Positions 55,747 to 64,000 of a stretch of 64,000 bases of DNA are shown here, piece by piece (the first letter of the stretch is position 1; every line of letters starts with the position of its first letter). A model generated the notes under the pieces. That model worked only from the letters and a program-made list of their open reading frames with translations, was not told the origin of the DNA and searched no databases. Source of the DNA: an uncultured Anaerolineae bacterium (GTDB taxonomy: Bacteria > Chloroflexota > Anaerolineae > Anaerolineales > Villigracilaceae); contig CAKZJX010000120.1 of NCBI GenBank assembly GCA_937120535.1, positions 1-64,000 of the forward strand, read 5' to 3'. Made by a program: the position numbers and the translations under genes.

Positions 55747-56502
55747 TTAGCGCGCAGGCGGCCAGCGCCGGGCCGATGAGCGTTTCACAATAGGGGGATC
55801 GCCCTGCTCTTCCAGATGGCGGATGTCGCTCAAGTCAATAAGATGGCCAGACTTTTCGGCTTTGGTTTGCAGGTAGAAACGATTGTAGGGATTGGGTTTC
55901 ATTACATGGGGAATGCGGTCGGTCACCAGAATCCCATATTCGGTGAGTTGCTCGATCTTTTTGGGGTTATTGGTGATCAGGCGCACCGAGCGGACTCGTA
56001 GGGAGAGCAGCATGTGAACGGCGACAGCGTAATCCCGTTCATCGTCGCGAAAGCCAAGCGCCAGATTGGCTTGCACCGTGTCGAGGCCGGCATCTTGCAG
56101 AGCATAGGCGCGAATCTTGTTGATCAGACCGATGCCGCGCCCTTCTTGGCGCAGATAGAGCAACAAGCCATAATCCATTCGCCCGATCATCTCAAGCGCT
56201 GCTTCGAGTTGATCGCGGCAATCGCAGCGCAGCGAGCCGAGTACATCTCCCGTCAAGCATTCAGAATGCAGGCGAACTGGCACGTCCTGGGCGCCGACCA
56301 CGTTTCCACGCACGACGGCTACGTGTTCTTTTCCATCGCGGTTATTCTCAAAGGCGACGATGTGAAATTGGCCGAAGCGGGTAGGGAGTTGGGCAATAGC
56401 AGCAATACGCACACAGATTTTTTCACGCCCAATTCCCTCACACTCGTGCTCCGGATCTTCTTGAACGAGTCGTTTTAGGTTGTCATATATAGGGTCAGAC
56501 AT
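55747..56502 (-). CDS. ribA: GTP cyclohydrolase II
   Basis: First enzyme of riboflavin synthesis; opens the GTP ring. The Zn site is made of C in SECLTGD and CDC in LRCDC. LYLRQEGRGIGLINKI and LITNNPKKI complete the family signature. At 251 residues it is a stand-alone RibA without a fused RibB domain. It lies 27 nt downstream of a RibD-type reductase gene, consistent with a small riboflavin unit. GAGAG precedes the ATG. Confidence 0.94.
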   Translation of the reverse strand: MSDPIYDNLKRLVQEDPEHECEGIGREKICVRIAAIAQLPTRFGQFHIVAFENNRDGKEHVAVVRGNVVGAQDVPVRLHSECLTGDVLGSLRCDCRDQLEAALEMIGRMDYGLLLYLRQEGRGIGLINKIRAYALQDAGLDTVQANLALGFRDDERDYAVAVHMLLSLRVRSVRLITNNPKKIEQLTEYGILVTDRIPHVMKPNPYNRFYLQTKAEKSGHLIDLSDIRHLEEQGDPPIVKRSSARRWPPAR

Positions 56503-56529
56503 AGCTCTCTCAACAAGTGATCAAGGTTC

Positions 56530-57219
56530 CTAGGGTGATTTGGAGGGCAGAACATACCTGAGAACCACTCCTCCATCGGGATGAACCTGGCTGTCCACCA
56601 AGCGCAATGGAATGGCCTGTTCACGCGCCAAACCGCTCCCCATGGCCGGGGTAGGCGCCGTTGCACCCCCGAAGATCATGGGTGCAATGTACACGTTCCA
56701 TTCGTCCACCAAGCCCAAGCGGAGCAACTCGAAATTGAGCGTGCCGCCCCCCTCCACCATCAGTCGTCGTACACCGAATTCCCAAAGCGTAGCCAATGCC
56801 TGAGATAGGTCCACGCGTGGCCCAGGGTGAACGAACACGTCTACGCCGCGAGCGCGCAGGCGTTCCAGCTGATCGGCCGGCGTGCTGGTCGTAGTAAAGA
56901 TGAGGATGCGCGCTGGGCCGGCGGTGAGGAACGCCGAATCGGGGCGAATGCGGGCCTGACTAACCACACCTACCTTGATCGGGTTGGGAGGCAAGCCACG
57001 AGCGACGCGCTCCGCTCGCAGCGCTTCGCTCTTGACGGTGAGTTTAGGGTCCTCATCCAGCAAAGTTCGTCCTCCTACCATGATGGCGTCTGATTCAGCC
57101 CGCAACCGATCCACGCGCTCCTTGTCTAGGACGGACGAGATGGTTGCCCCCTTACGTTCCCAGGTATCTATCTTGCCATCGGCCGTTGCCGCAACGTTCA
57201 CGAAGACAAAGGGTCTCAT
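56530..57219 (-). CDS. RibD C-terminal-type pyrimidine reductase
   Basis: 229-residue reductase of the dihydrofolate-reductase-like fold found at the C-terminus of RibD. It begins MRPFVFVNVAATADGKI, with SDAIMVGGRTLLDEDPKLTV and VEGGGTLNFELL. With ribA next to it, it probably reduces the ribosylaminopyrimidine intermediate of riboflavin synthesis. No deaminase domain is fused, unlike most RibD. The ATG at 57219 is chosen from family N-termini; the frame is open to 57273. Confidence 0.9.
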   Translation of the reverse strand: MRPFVFVNVAATADGKIDTWERKGATISSVLDKERVDRLRAESDAIMVGGRTLLDEDPKLTVKSEALRAERVARGLPPNPIKVGVVSQARIRPDSAFLTAGPARILIFTTTSTPADQLERLRARGVDVFVHPGPRVDLSQALATLWEFGVRRLMVEGGGTLNFELLRLGLVDEWNVYIAPMIFGGATAPTPAMGSGLAREQAIPLRLVDSQVHPDGGVVLRYVLPSKSP

Positions 57220-57301
57220 CCCCATAAGCATACTGCGTCCAGGGCAAAACTGGAAGGGGGTGTCTATTGGCACAACTGGCCGTGGGGTGTTTCAAAGCCG
57301 C

Positions 57302-57315
57302 GTTCTCAAGAGAAC
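57302..57315. promoter_or_regulatory. inverted repeat in the rib/nrf gap
   Basis: GTTCTCAAGAGAAC has six-base arms around AA. It lies in the 198-nt divergent gap. It could be an operator for either side, or just a small hairpin. Confidence 0.35.
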
Positions 57316-57344
57316 ATGCAATCACCCTCTTTAGTCGAATTCTT

Positions 57345-57386
57345 TGCGACTTAAGTCACAGATATCTCAGGTTGTTCACTTAAAAT
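57345..57386 (+). promoter_or_regulatory. CRP/FNR-like activator site and -10 of nrfHA
   Basis: TGCGACTTAAGTCACA (57345-57360) has one mismatch to TGTGA-N6-TCACA. A -10 TAAAAT lies at 57381-57386 with no -35. The site centre is then about 41 bases upstream of the predicted start, the class II activator position. Confidence 0.65.
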
Positions 57387-57417
57387 TACGTTAGCGTTGC
57401 AAATACAGGTGATGCCT

Positions 57418-57921
57418 ATGAAAATCCGATCCCTTTCCCTTCCCGTTGCAATTGCCGTTGCTGCGTTTGTGGTTGCCATGGGAATATTTGCCCGGACAAC
57501 CGATACAATGGCCTATCTCGGGGCCCAACCGGAAACCTGCAACAACTGTCACGTCATGCATTCGGTGTACGAAGGATACTATCACGCTGCTCATGCTCGT
57601 TGGGCAACCTGCTCAGATTGTCACCTGCCCCACAACAACCCGATCGCCCATTACCTCGAAAAAGGACGGCAAGGTCTTCACGATGTATACGTTTTTAGCA
57701 CTGGACAAACACCGATCGCGATTCGGGCCAAAGAACGATCCAAAGCCATCATTCAGGAAAATTGCCTGCGTTGTCATGCGCAGACGGTAGACGTCATGCT
57801 GATGGCCGGCCCGCAACCCTTCGAACGTTTCTGTTGGGAGTGCCATCGCAACGTCGCCCATGGCCCTCGTGGCCTCACCTTAGCGCCCTATCAAGATGCA
57901 TCCCTTTATCCATCTCGATGA
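57418..57921 (+). CDS. nrfH: cytochrome c nitrite reductase small subunit NrfH
   Basis: 167-residue membrane-anchored tetraheme cytochrome of the NapC/NirT family. It has one N-terminal transmembrane helix (about 8-26) and four heme motifs: CNNCH, CSDCH, CLRCH and CWECH. It passes electrons from menaquinol to NrfA. The ATG at 57418 follows AGGTGA. The frame is open to 57397. It is followed by nrfA after 12 nt. Confidence 0.95.
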   Translation: MKIRSLSLPVAIAVAAFVVAMGIFARTTDTMAYLGAQPETCNNCHVMHSVYEGYYHAAHARWATCSDCHLPHNNPIAHYLEKGRQGLHDVYVFSTGQTPIAIRAKERSKAIIQENCLRCHAQTVDVMLMAGPQPFERFCWECHRNVAHGPRGLTLAPYQDASLYPSR

Positions 57922-57933
57922 GGAGAATGATCT

Positions 57934-59289
57934 ATGCAACCAAAACACACCACCTTTCTTCTTGTGGGTATCATTATCGTGCTGGCAGCCATCCTGGTTG
58001 GCATGTTGGTATATGTGCGCAACCAACCTGTTCAACCCCGCACCTTCCAGCCTCTGGTTGAGATCCAGCCCATGGAGCCGGATTCATCCGTTTGGGGGAT
58101 CAACTTCCCGAACCAGTGGAATTCCTTTCAGAAAACAGCCGCGAACAATATTGCGACCACTTACGGCGGCTCATCGCAGCTCTCATGGTTGGAGCGCGAC
58201 CCACGTCAACTGATTTTGTTCAAGGGCATGCCCTTCAGCAGAGACTACAACGAAGACCGCGGCCATGCCAACTCGCTGATCGATCTTCGTCACACGAAGC
58301 GCCTCAACCTGAACCCTGAGGATCCCAAACGCAGCCCCGGCACCTGCTACTCGTGCAAGACCGCCGACGCGCCCAGGCTATGGGCCGAGATGGGCACGAC
58401 CGAGTTTTACAAGACGTTCTTTGGCGATTTGGGTCAGCAAGTCAACCATCCCGTCGGCTGTGCTAACTGTCACGAGGCCGGCACCATGCGTCTGATCGTC
58501 ACCAACCCGGCGCTGGAAGAGGCCCTACAAGCCCAGGGCAAAGATTGGACTACCTTCTCCCGTCAGGAAATGCGTTCCATAGTGTGTGCCAACTGCCATG
58601 TGGAATACTACTTTGAAGGTCCGGGCAGATACCTGGTCTTCCCCTGGAGCCGAGGCACAACCGTCGAAGAGATGTGGGAATACTACGAAAATGAGCTGGT
58701 GAACGGCGAGAAGTTTGCCGATTGGGTCTACCCCGACACCCAGACGCGGATGATCAAGGTACAACATCCCGAATACGAACTCTTCACAGCTTCCTCCACC
58801 CATTACAACGCCGGCCTGGCATGCGCCGATTGCCACATGCCCTACGTTCGCGATGGCGCCGCAAAATACTCCAGCCACGATGTCAAAAGCCCGCTGCTCA
58901 TGCCTGAGCTCTCCTGTGGCCAATGTCATAGCGACGTTCAATATGTGGTGCGGCGTGTCAACCTGATCCAAGACCAGGTGTACAACACCAAAATCGCCGC
59001 TGAAGACGCCATCGTAGATGCAATCAACGCCCTGGCAGCCGCCTCGGCCAACCCCAACGCCGACCCGGCCCTACTTGAACAAGCGCGCCTGCTCCATCGC
59101 CGGGCCCACTTCTATTGGGACTTCATCTCTGCTGAAAACTCCATGGGATTCCACAACCCCGAATACGCTCTAAAAATCCTGGCCGAGGCCACCAACTTTG
59201 CCCGTCAAGCGCAGATGCTGGCCGCTCAAGCGGTGAACGACGTCTCGCTGCTAAAGACGGGAACGTTCTATCAACAAGGAAATCCTTAG
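57934..59289 (+). CDS. nrfA: pentaheme cytochrome c nitrite reductase NrfA
   Basis: Reduces nitrite to ammonium with six electrons, outside the membrane. 451 residues: an N-terminal uncleaved-type anchor (about 8-28), the catalytic heme site CYSCK at 138-142 with Lys as ligand, then CANCH (176-180), a second CANCH, CADCH and CGQCH. This is the standard five-heme NrfA. AGGAGA precedes the ATG. It forms a two-gene operon with nrfH and ends before a clear terminator. No heme-lyase gene is adjacent. Confidence 0.97.
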   Translation: MQPKHTTFLLVGIIIVLAAILVGMLVYVRNQPVQPRTFQPLVEIQPMEPDSSVWGINFPNQWNSFQKTAANNIATTYGGSSQLSWLERDPRQLILFKGMPFSRDYNEDRGHANSLIDLRHTKRLNLNPEDPKRSPGTCYSCKTADAPRLWAEMGTTEFYKTFFGDLGQQVNHPVGCANCHEAGTMRLIVTNPALEEALQAQGKDWTTFSRQEMRSIVCANCHVEYYFEGPGRYLVFPWSRGTTVEEMWEYYENELVNGEKFADWVYPDTQTRMIKVQHPEYELFTASSTHYNAGLACADCHMPYVRDGAAKYSSHDVKSPLLMPELSCGQCHSDVQYVVRRVNLIQDQVYNTKIAAEDAIVDAINALAAASANPNADPALLEQARLLHRRAHFYWDFISAENSMGFHNPEYALKILAEATNFARQAQMLAAQAVNDVSLLKTGTFYQQGNP

Positions 59290-59313
59290 CCGATCGCTTG
59301 CCAACAAACAGAT

Positions 59314-59346
59314 GGGCTCTCTTCGAACCAGGAGAGCCCGTTTTCA
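59314..59346 (+). terminator. rho-independent terminator of nrfHA
   Basis: GGGCTCTC (59314-59321) pairs with GAGAGCCC (59332-59339) around a ten-base loop. It is followed by GTTTTCATTT. Confidence 0.88.
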
Positions 59347-59412
59347 TTTATCGAAGGACCATCACTATCTTGCTATCACACCCCTCAAGACACTTTCCTA
59401 CTTTCCCTAAGA

Positions 59413-61065
59413 TTATTCTTCGCTCTCCGGGTCCTCTTCGGGCGGTTGATCGGAGCGGATACGGCGCTTCAGATGCTCTGGCCAACGAGAGAGGCCCTCG
59501 GCCGGCAGCAGCAAGGGGCCTGGCGAGCCCGTATGGGTCAGCAAATCTCGGCTGCGGCAATTCAAGACGGCCTTGGCCGCCTCGAAGCCCGAAGCGGTCG
59601 CGCCGGCCACCCCATGGCTAAGCGTGCTGGCGCCACACAAGAACAACCCCTCGAACTCGGTGCGCGTCGCAAATGCCCAGGGTCCCACCTGAGAGGGACG
59701 TTTATCTATCCCATACAAATTGCCGCGAGTCGCGTTCAAATAATGCTCGTTCGTCAAAGGCGTTCCCAGGCTATAAAACACAATGTGCTTGCTCAGGCCC
59801 GAAATACGTCGCTCCAAGCCACGCACCATACGCCAAGCCAGATCCTCCTTGAGCGCTTCGTATTCGGCCGGCCGGGCTCCGTGTTGCGAAGATGCCCACC
59901 GTTGAAACGCCTCGTAGCTCACAAAGGCAAACGCCTCGCAGGTATGATGTCCACTGTGCATCTTAGACGGATCCTTCAACGTCGTGACCGTCAAAAACAT
60001 CCCGGCAGGCGTCTCCTGGCGCAGCAAGGCGTCGGTCAACCCATCTCGATAGATGGCATCCACATTGGCGTGGTCGTAATACCACATGTTCCCTGAGTCC
60101 AGGCCAGCGGCCCGCAGGTCCATATCCGTCGCAAAGAACAAACTCACACACGAAGTAGAGTAATGGACCGAATCCACCTTACGCCGTAAGCCAGGCGAGA
60201 GATGCTCCCGTCCGATCAGGATACCGAAGGTGACTTCCGGATCAGCATTTGAAACCACCGCCCGAGCGCGGATCTCTTCCCCCGACTCAAGCGCCGCCCC
60301 GATCACCTTCTTGCCTTCGATCAGGATACGCTTCACGCGCGTCCCTAGCCGGATCTGTCCACCATGGCGCTTCAACGCCCGAACAAACGCCCTGGGGATG
60401 ATAAACGCCCCGCCCAGCGGATAGTAGCCGCCCTCCAAATAGTGGTGCATGATCCCCGCCTGCACAAACGCCGACACCTGTGAAGGCGGCAGGCCATGGT
60501 CGCCTGACTGCCCGGCCAGCACCCCGCGCAACACCGGATCGCCCACGAAAGCGTTGATCAGATCGGCGCCGGTCGCTCGCGCCCACTTCCACAGCCGGCC
60601 GGCGCTGCGTACTGTTTGCAGCGGCTGATCCAGTCGACGCAACCACCTCAGCCCTTCCATCATCGTGACCACCTCGTTCACATAGGCCCGAATGCCCTCT
60701 GCTTCATGGGGAAAGTGGCGTTGCAACTCCTCGATCAACCGCTCCTTGCCCTTGGGAAAGTCTACTCGTTTCTCTCCGACCACGATATGGTCGTACCCAT
60801 CGGGATTCAACTCCACAAACGCCAAATCCTGAGAGAGGCCTAGCCCGTCATAGATGCGGCGCAGCGGCCCACCCTCGTGCAGTCCGCCGATGTAGTGTAC
60901 CCCTGGGCTAAAGCGATAGCCGCCCAAGGTGAACGAGTGCGTCCACCCGCCCGGACGATCATGCTGCTCCAGGACCAACACCTTCTGGCCGGCCTGAGCC
61001 AAGGCGACGGCGGCTGTCAACCCGCCAGCCCCAGAGCCGATGACGATGACATCATAATCGGCCAT
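59413..61065 (-). CDS. phytoene desaturase-like FAD oxidoreductase
   Basis: 550 residues. The N-terminal dinucleotide fold DVIVIGSGAGGLTAAVALAQ is followed by VLEQHDRPGGWTHSF. The C-terminus has GLFLCGASTLSHGVAGATASG, typical of CrtI, carotenoid isomerase and retinol saturase relatives. It probably saturates, desaturates or isomerises an isoprenoid, but no other carotenoid gene is nearby. The last residues are an acidic tail (PEEDPESEE), which is unusual. The AGGGA before the ATG at 61065 supports the start. Confidence 0.9.
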   Translation of the reverse strand: MADYDVIVIGSGAGGLTAAVALAQAGQKVLVLEQHDRPGGWTHSFTLGGYRFSPGVHYIGGLHEGGPLRRIYDGLGLSQDLAFVELNPDGYDHIVVGEKRVDFPKGKERLIEELQRHFPHEAEGIRAYVNEVVTMMEGLRWLRRLDQPLQTVRSAGRLWKWARATGADLINAFVGDPVLRGVLAGQSGDHGLPPSQVSAFVQAGIMHHYLEGGYYPLGGAFIIPRAFVRALKRHGGQIRLGTRVKRILIEGKKVIGAALESGEEIRARAVVSNADPEVTFGILIGREHLSPGLRRKVDSVHYSTSCVSLFFATDMDLRAAGLDSGNMWYYDHANVDAIYRDGLTDALLRQETPAGMFLTVTTLKDPSKMHSGHHTCEAFAFVSYEAFQRWASSQHGARPAEYEALKEDLAWRMVRGLERRISGLSKHIVFYSLGTPLTNEHYLNATRGNLYGIDKRPSQVGPWAFATRTEFEGLFLCGASTLSHGVAGATASGFEAAKAVLNCRSRDLLTHTGSPGPLLLPAEGLSRWPEHLKRRIRSDQPPEEDPESEE

Positions 61066-61201
61066 GATTTTCCCTAGGCAAGGTGCTACGTCTGGCGATC
61101 GTCGTGCCCTTTCTCAGAGCGAAGAGGCACATCGGTTGCGGTGGCCACAGGACCGTGGTGGACATCTTGTGGGCCGGCCTAGGCCCCTAGAGCCGCTCCG
61201 C

Positions 61202-61372
61202 CTATCGCAAAAAGAACGAGAGCACAATCAGCACCACAAAGAACGTGCCGGCCAGCATTCCAATGCGCTTCAGATCGCGCTTTACATCGCTATAGTCCGG
61301 CTTAAACTCCACCGTGCTCTGAACAGCAGGAACCGCTGCGCGACGAACACGAGCGCGCTTCGATTTGGGCAT
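61202..61372 (-). CDS. 56-residue basic membrane microprotein
   Basis: Reads MPKSKRARVRRAAVPAVQST then a linker and a C-terminal transmembrane helix (about 36-54) ending in Arg. The N-terminus is strongly basic. GGAGG lies five bases before the ATG. It starts 21 nt after the sortase stop in the same direction, so it is probably co-transcribed. The function is unknown. Confidence 0.8.
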   Translation of the reverse strand: MPKSKRARVRRAAVPAVQSTVEFKPDYSDVKRDLKRIGMLAGTFFVVLIVLSFFLR

Positions 61373-61393
61373 GCAGACCTCCTTAAAAGCATG

Positions 61394-62284
61394 TTAGGGT
61401 TTCAAGCGGGCGAACACGACAATGCGATGGGTGTTCACCATGTAAGGATAACAGGAAATCAACGTTAGAGTCGGATTGGCAGTGGGAGCCATCACTTCTA
61501 CTTGGGTCGGCTCCACGATGGCCGAACCGGTGACCAAGTATACATATTGCCGGTGTCGGGTGTAGAGGATAACCTCATCGCCGGGGACCAAGCGGTCGAG
61601 ATGGCGAAAGATTTGGCCATACACATCGTTGTGAGCCGAGAGCACCACATTGCCCCGTTCGCCGGGGTTGGCCGAGCCGATGTGTTGTCCCACGCCTTTT
61701 TTCAATTGTTCCCATCCATCGCCCTGCACCACCGGCGCGTCCACATCAATGGCCGGGATACGAATGCGGATGGCCTGATCGGGTCCCGGCGTAGGGATGG
61801 GAACCGACGCCAGGGATTGTACCAGAGGCCGCAGGTGTTCGGGGATTTCGGCATCGTTGGGGCGGGTGTTGCCTTGGGCGTCGGGTGGTGTGTGACCCGA
61901 GGGCAAGACCACAGCCGTCACCAAGGGAGTAGGGAGAGGGGGGTCGGGCGCCAGGGCGGCGACGACTTCGCGGTTCAAGTCTTGCACAATCCCCAATCCG
62001 CTGATCAAGACGCCCACCAACCCCAGGACCGCCAGGATTTCCACCATCAGCAGCAGACGATCGGCCCATTGGCGGAGCGGCGATCGCTCGGGACCGGCCG
62101 GCCCCGCCAGGGGGAGGGATGCGCCCGGGTCGGCCGCAACCGGTTCGAGGTCCGGCATGGCCACTACGCGCCCAGTACGGCGGAAGAGTTCAATGCGGTC
62201 ATGGCGCTCCTTGCGTCGTTTTTCGATCAGCAAGCGGCGCAGTTCTTCCACGCTCAGATCGTCGGGAGTCTTCCGGCGGGCCAT
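61394..62284 (-). CDS. sortase (class D/E-like)
   Basis: A 296-residue membrane-anchored transpeptidase. It has a charged N-terminal cytoplasmic part (rich in Arg/Lys, 1-75), a transmembrane helix (76-99), a Pro-rich linker, then a sortase barrel with the catalytic triad H218 (SAHND), C278 (LISCYP) and R287 (HRIVVFAR). No LPxTG-type substrate is recognised in this window, so its client proteins are elsewhere. The ATG at 62284 has TATAAT nine bases upstream and no ribosome-binding site. Confidence 0.92.
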   Translation of the reverse strand: MARRKTPDDLSVEELRRLLIEKRRKERHDRIELFRRTGRVVAMPDLEPVAADPGASLPLAGPAGPERSPLRQWADRLLLMVEILAVLGLVGVLISGLGIVQDLNREVVAALAPDPPLPTPLVTAVVLPSGHTPPDAQGNTRPNDAEIPEHLRPLVQSLASVPIPTPGPDQAIRIRIPAIDVDAPVVQGDGWEQLKKGVGQHIGSANPGERGNVVLSAHNDVYGQIFRHLDRLVPGDEVILYTRHRQYVYLVTGSAIVEPTQVEVMAPTANPTLTLISCYPYMVNTHRIVVFARLKP

Positions 62285-62299
62285 CGCTATTGGATTATA
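62285..62299 (-). promoter_or_regulatory. -10 close to the sortase start codon
   Basis: On the minus strand TATAAT (62294-62299) ends nine bases before the ATG. It predicts a nearly leaderless transcript. The other side of this gap (62310-62728) shows no convincing gene on either strand. Confidence 0.5.
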
Positions 62300-62728
62300 C
62301 CTTCTTTAGGACGCTTCGACGGCGGATCGCAAGATGGGGTTTTGTGTTATTCTTCCGTAGCCTGGAAAGTGGAGTGGACAAGAGGAACGTCTCGGCAGCG
62401 GGCGCGCCAGCCGAATGGCTCCAGCCTCAACACGTCGTCCCTGGGCGGGTGGTTCTCTATTTGCTTGGTGGACGGCACAGGATTCGGGTTTGCCGCACCG
62501 CTCACCCAAGCATGGCGACCAGGCAGCCAAGGATGGACACGCAGGGAGGGGCTTGGATAGATGAGCGGGGAGGGAAAGCCGTGGTGCGGGCGCAAGAGGG
62601 CCTGAATCGGGAGGTGCGTCGCCCAGTACGCCGGCGGGCCCAGGAGGATTACCAAGCTCATCGGGCCACCTGCCGAACGCGCCATGTGGTCCAGTCGTTC
62701 TTTGTAGCTCAGGTCGCTCGAATTCTTG

Positions 62729-62741
62729 TATAATCCCCCGC
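62729..62741 (+). promoter_or_regulatory. -10 abutting the lipoprotein start codon
   Basis: TATAAT (62729-62734) ends seven bases before the ATG at 62742, with no ribosome-binding site between. A leaderless transcript is likely. Confidence 0.55.
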
Positions 62742-63362
62742 ATGTCTCGTGTTCTCGCTTTCCTAATCATGCTGTTATTGGCTACAGGTTGCGCTGCCCG
62801 GCCAACGCTCGACCCAAACCTACGGATTCAAACTGCTGTCGCTTCTACGCTAGCTGCCTTGCCGAGCCCAACGACGATCCATAGCCGAACTCCCCAGCCC
62901 ACAGCAACTCCCTTCTCTCTGAATGGCTTGTTCTGCGAATACCGTTTCTGTATTGGCCATCCACCCGAGATGCCGTTCTATGACGTGGTCGCTAAGCAGA
63001 ACCCGAATTCGCCTTTGGCCAGCACCTACGAGAACGGCATCCTGGCAGCACACACTCCGGCGTTGTTCATTCAACTGATCTGGCAACATGCGCCTGGCGG
63101 AAGCGACCCGACTTTTTTGATCGAACTTCTGCTCGAAGACGGTCTGGACACCCGCCTCGGAAATTACGAGACTCGGCAGATCAACCAATGGAATGTGGTC
63201 TTCAGCCCGATCACCACGACGGCCTCGCCTCTCCTCCCTTTCGGCGGGGTGGCTGGCTGGATGTGTGGCGACCGCGCCTTTGCCTGGAAGACGTATACCC
63301 CTCAAGGCAATCTGGCCGAAGGTCTGTTGCGAGAGGCGGTTGCCCGTTTTCGGTGTGAGTAA
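62742..63362 (+). CDS. predicted lipoprotein, unknown
   Basis: 206 residues with a lipoprotein signal: short hydrophobic stretch and lipobox LLATGC at about 14-19. A Thr/Pro-containing linker follows, then a globular domain (about 60-206) with FRYCIG-like CEYRFCIGHPPEMPFYD at its start. No family is recognised. Two Cys near the domain start and one near residue 180 could form disulfides. The start is fixed by the -10 directly upstream. Confidence 0.78.
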   Translation: MSRVLAFLIMLLLATGCAARPTLDPNLRIQTAVASTLAALPSPTTIHSRTPQPTATPFSLNGLFCEYRFCIGHPPEMPFYDVVAKQNPNSPLASTYENGILAAHTPALFIQLIWQHAPGGSDPTFLIELLLEDGLDTRLGNYETRQINQWNVVFSPITTTASPLLPFGGVAGWMCGDRAFAWKTYTPQGNLAEGLLREAVARFRCE

Positions 63363-63660
63363 CAGAGGCCGGCCCAAATGGCAGCTTGTGGAGCTTCGAC
63401 CTATCGTATGTGAGCGCTCCGAGCCGTGGCAGGCGGCGGCTTTCTGCGGGGAGCCGGCCCGGGGGGTTCGCTCGGCTCGGAGGCGTCCCGCCATGCTCTT
63501 CACGCAGGAAGGGTGGCCTGCGCTGCTGACCCCCTTGGAAATAATCTAGACGATAGCGCAACTGGGGTTGGAAAGCTAGAAAGCTCCCACCACGAGGGCG
63601 ATGCAGCGGGAGGATACAGCCGGCTAGAGGTTCAAGGATGGGACGAGGGGGCGAGGGCCC
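63363..63660. other. non-coding gap with competing hairpins
   Basis: CTCCGAGCCG (63417-63426) can pair with CGGCTCGGAG (63473-63482). GAGCCG at 63451-63456 can pair with the same downstream arm instead. No gene, tRNA or known RNA is recognised. It may be a small structured RNA or a bidirectional terminator region. Confidence 0.3.
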
Positions 63661-64000
63661 TTATTCCACGTCGAGGATGCCTTCGATCTTGTGTAGGTTG
63701 ACGAATTGATGACAGGCTTGGATCAGCTCCGGCGAGGTCAGGCGATCGGGTCCGATCACTTTGACCACCTTGCCCATGCTGCATAGATAGTCCACCAGGG
63801 CTTTGAAGTCGCCATCGCCGCTCACCAGGACGATTTCATCGAGATGAGTCGCCTGACTGAGGATCTCTATTGCCATTTCCAGGTCCATGTTGGCCTTGAT
63901 CGAACCATCCGGCAGTTTGCGTAGGGGCTTGGAGATCACCCGATAGCCGATTAATCCCAGGGCGCTAAGAAAGGAGTACTGGCCTTCATTGTCCGGATCG
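63661..64000 (-). CDS. NYN-domain (LabA/DUF88) protein, 5' end missing
   Basis: The frame runs through the window edge, so only the last 113 residues are seen. VSGDGDFKALVDYL and an earlier DLEMAIEIL are acidic motifs of NYN/PIN-like nuclease domains (LabA family). VVKVIG follows, and the domain ends LIQACHQFVNL. These proteins are predicted RNases or RNA-processing factors. The missing N-terminus should carry the first catalytic Asp. Confidence 0.85.
   Translation of the reverse strand, partial: DPDNEGQYSFLSALGLIGYRVISKPLRKLPDGSIKANMDLEMAIEILSQATHLDEIVLVSGDGDFKALVDYLCSMGKVVKVIGPDRLTSPELIQACHQFVNLHKIEGILDVE

Noticed and set aside
61502-62560. Long open frame of 352 codons on the plus strand
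   Set aside because: It is the reverse of the sortase gene, whose catalytic triad and membrane anchor are clear. The plus-strand peptide has no recognisable pattern.
62306-62770. Possible minus-strand genes in the gap between sortase and lipoprotein
   Set aside because: Two overlapping minus frames are open, but both are rich in Pro and Arg, lack ribosome-binding sites and show no family pattern. The gap is left as unassigned.

Overview
The window looks like chromosome from a GC-rich bacterium of the phylum Chloroflexota, probably an Anaerolineae-like or Caldilineae-like lineage. This is inferred from gene content, not from a marker gene: no rRNA or tRNA was found. Pointers are the multi-GAF sensor kinase, proteins with Thr/Pro-rich linkers, a DUF4388 protein with its small GTPase, a class D/E-like sortase beside a 56-residue membrane microprotein, a soluble Rho/LexA/Mfd set, and NrfHA nitrite reductase. 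Coding density is high and genes lie in long co-directional runs.

Layout. 1-1230: end of an unknown frame, then galK (+). 1265-5267: a TetR-controlled MacB/LolCDE-like ABC exporter operon (-) with a tandem palindromic operator. 5282-9126: a degenerate inverted-repeat element, then rho, a LysM-M23 peptidase, birA and a small membrane protein (+). 9143-9964: lexA (-) with a consensus SOS box between -35 and -10. 9973-10178: a 206-bp inverted-repeat element. 10246-16483: small membrane proteins, pth, mfd and an MFS transporter (+).

16503-31483 (-) is the most unusual part: ten closely spaced genes downstream of one strong promoter. They encode DUF4388, an MglA-like GTPase, an alpha/beta hydrolase, a V4R protein, a left-handed beta-helix protein, a cyanobacterial-type acyl-ACP reductase homologue, a response regulator with a degenerate GGDEF domain, a 2483-residue histidine kinase with about eleven GAF units, a receiver-only regulator, and a second alpha/beta hydrolase lacking its nucleophilic serine. 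It reads as a signalling module joined to lipid or aldehyde chemistry.

31497-37242 (-): glycan genes (GT4, GT2, gmd, a polytopic membrane protein) and a DUF4380-like protein. 37350-39349: two broken IS1-like copies in opposite orientation around a class V aminotransferase. 39610-45404 (+): an AAA ATPase, a glycerophosphodiesterase, a threonine dehydratase-like enzyme and a membrane-tethered GH3 protein. 45408-47335: a Ser/Thr kinase divergent from an FHA-winged helix regulator, with an 18-bp palindrome between them.

47346-57219 (-): a tightly packed run covering a flippase-like membrane protein, methyltransferase, pyruvyl transferase-like protein, LipM, a ParB-fold protein, metallophosphoesterase, a Bmp-like lipoprotein, NUDIX, EamA, epoxide hydrolase-like, ribA and a RibD-type reductase. 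57345-59346 (+): nrfHA behind a CRP/FNR-like site. 59413-62284 (-): a phytoene desaturase-like oxidoreductase, the microprotein and the sortase. 62742-64000: a lipoprotein (+) and a truncated NYN-domain gene (-).

A recurring promoter theme is a -10 hexamer (often with an extended TGn) ending 6-9 nt before the start codon, which predicts leaderless or nearly leaderless transcripts.
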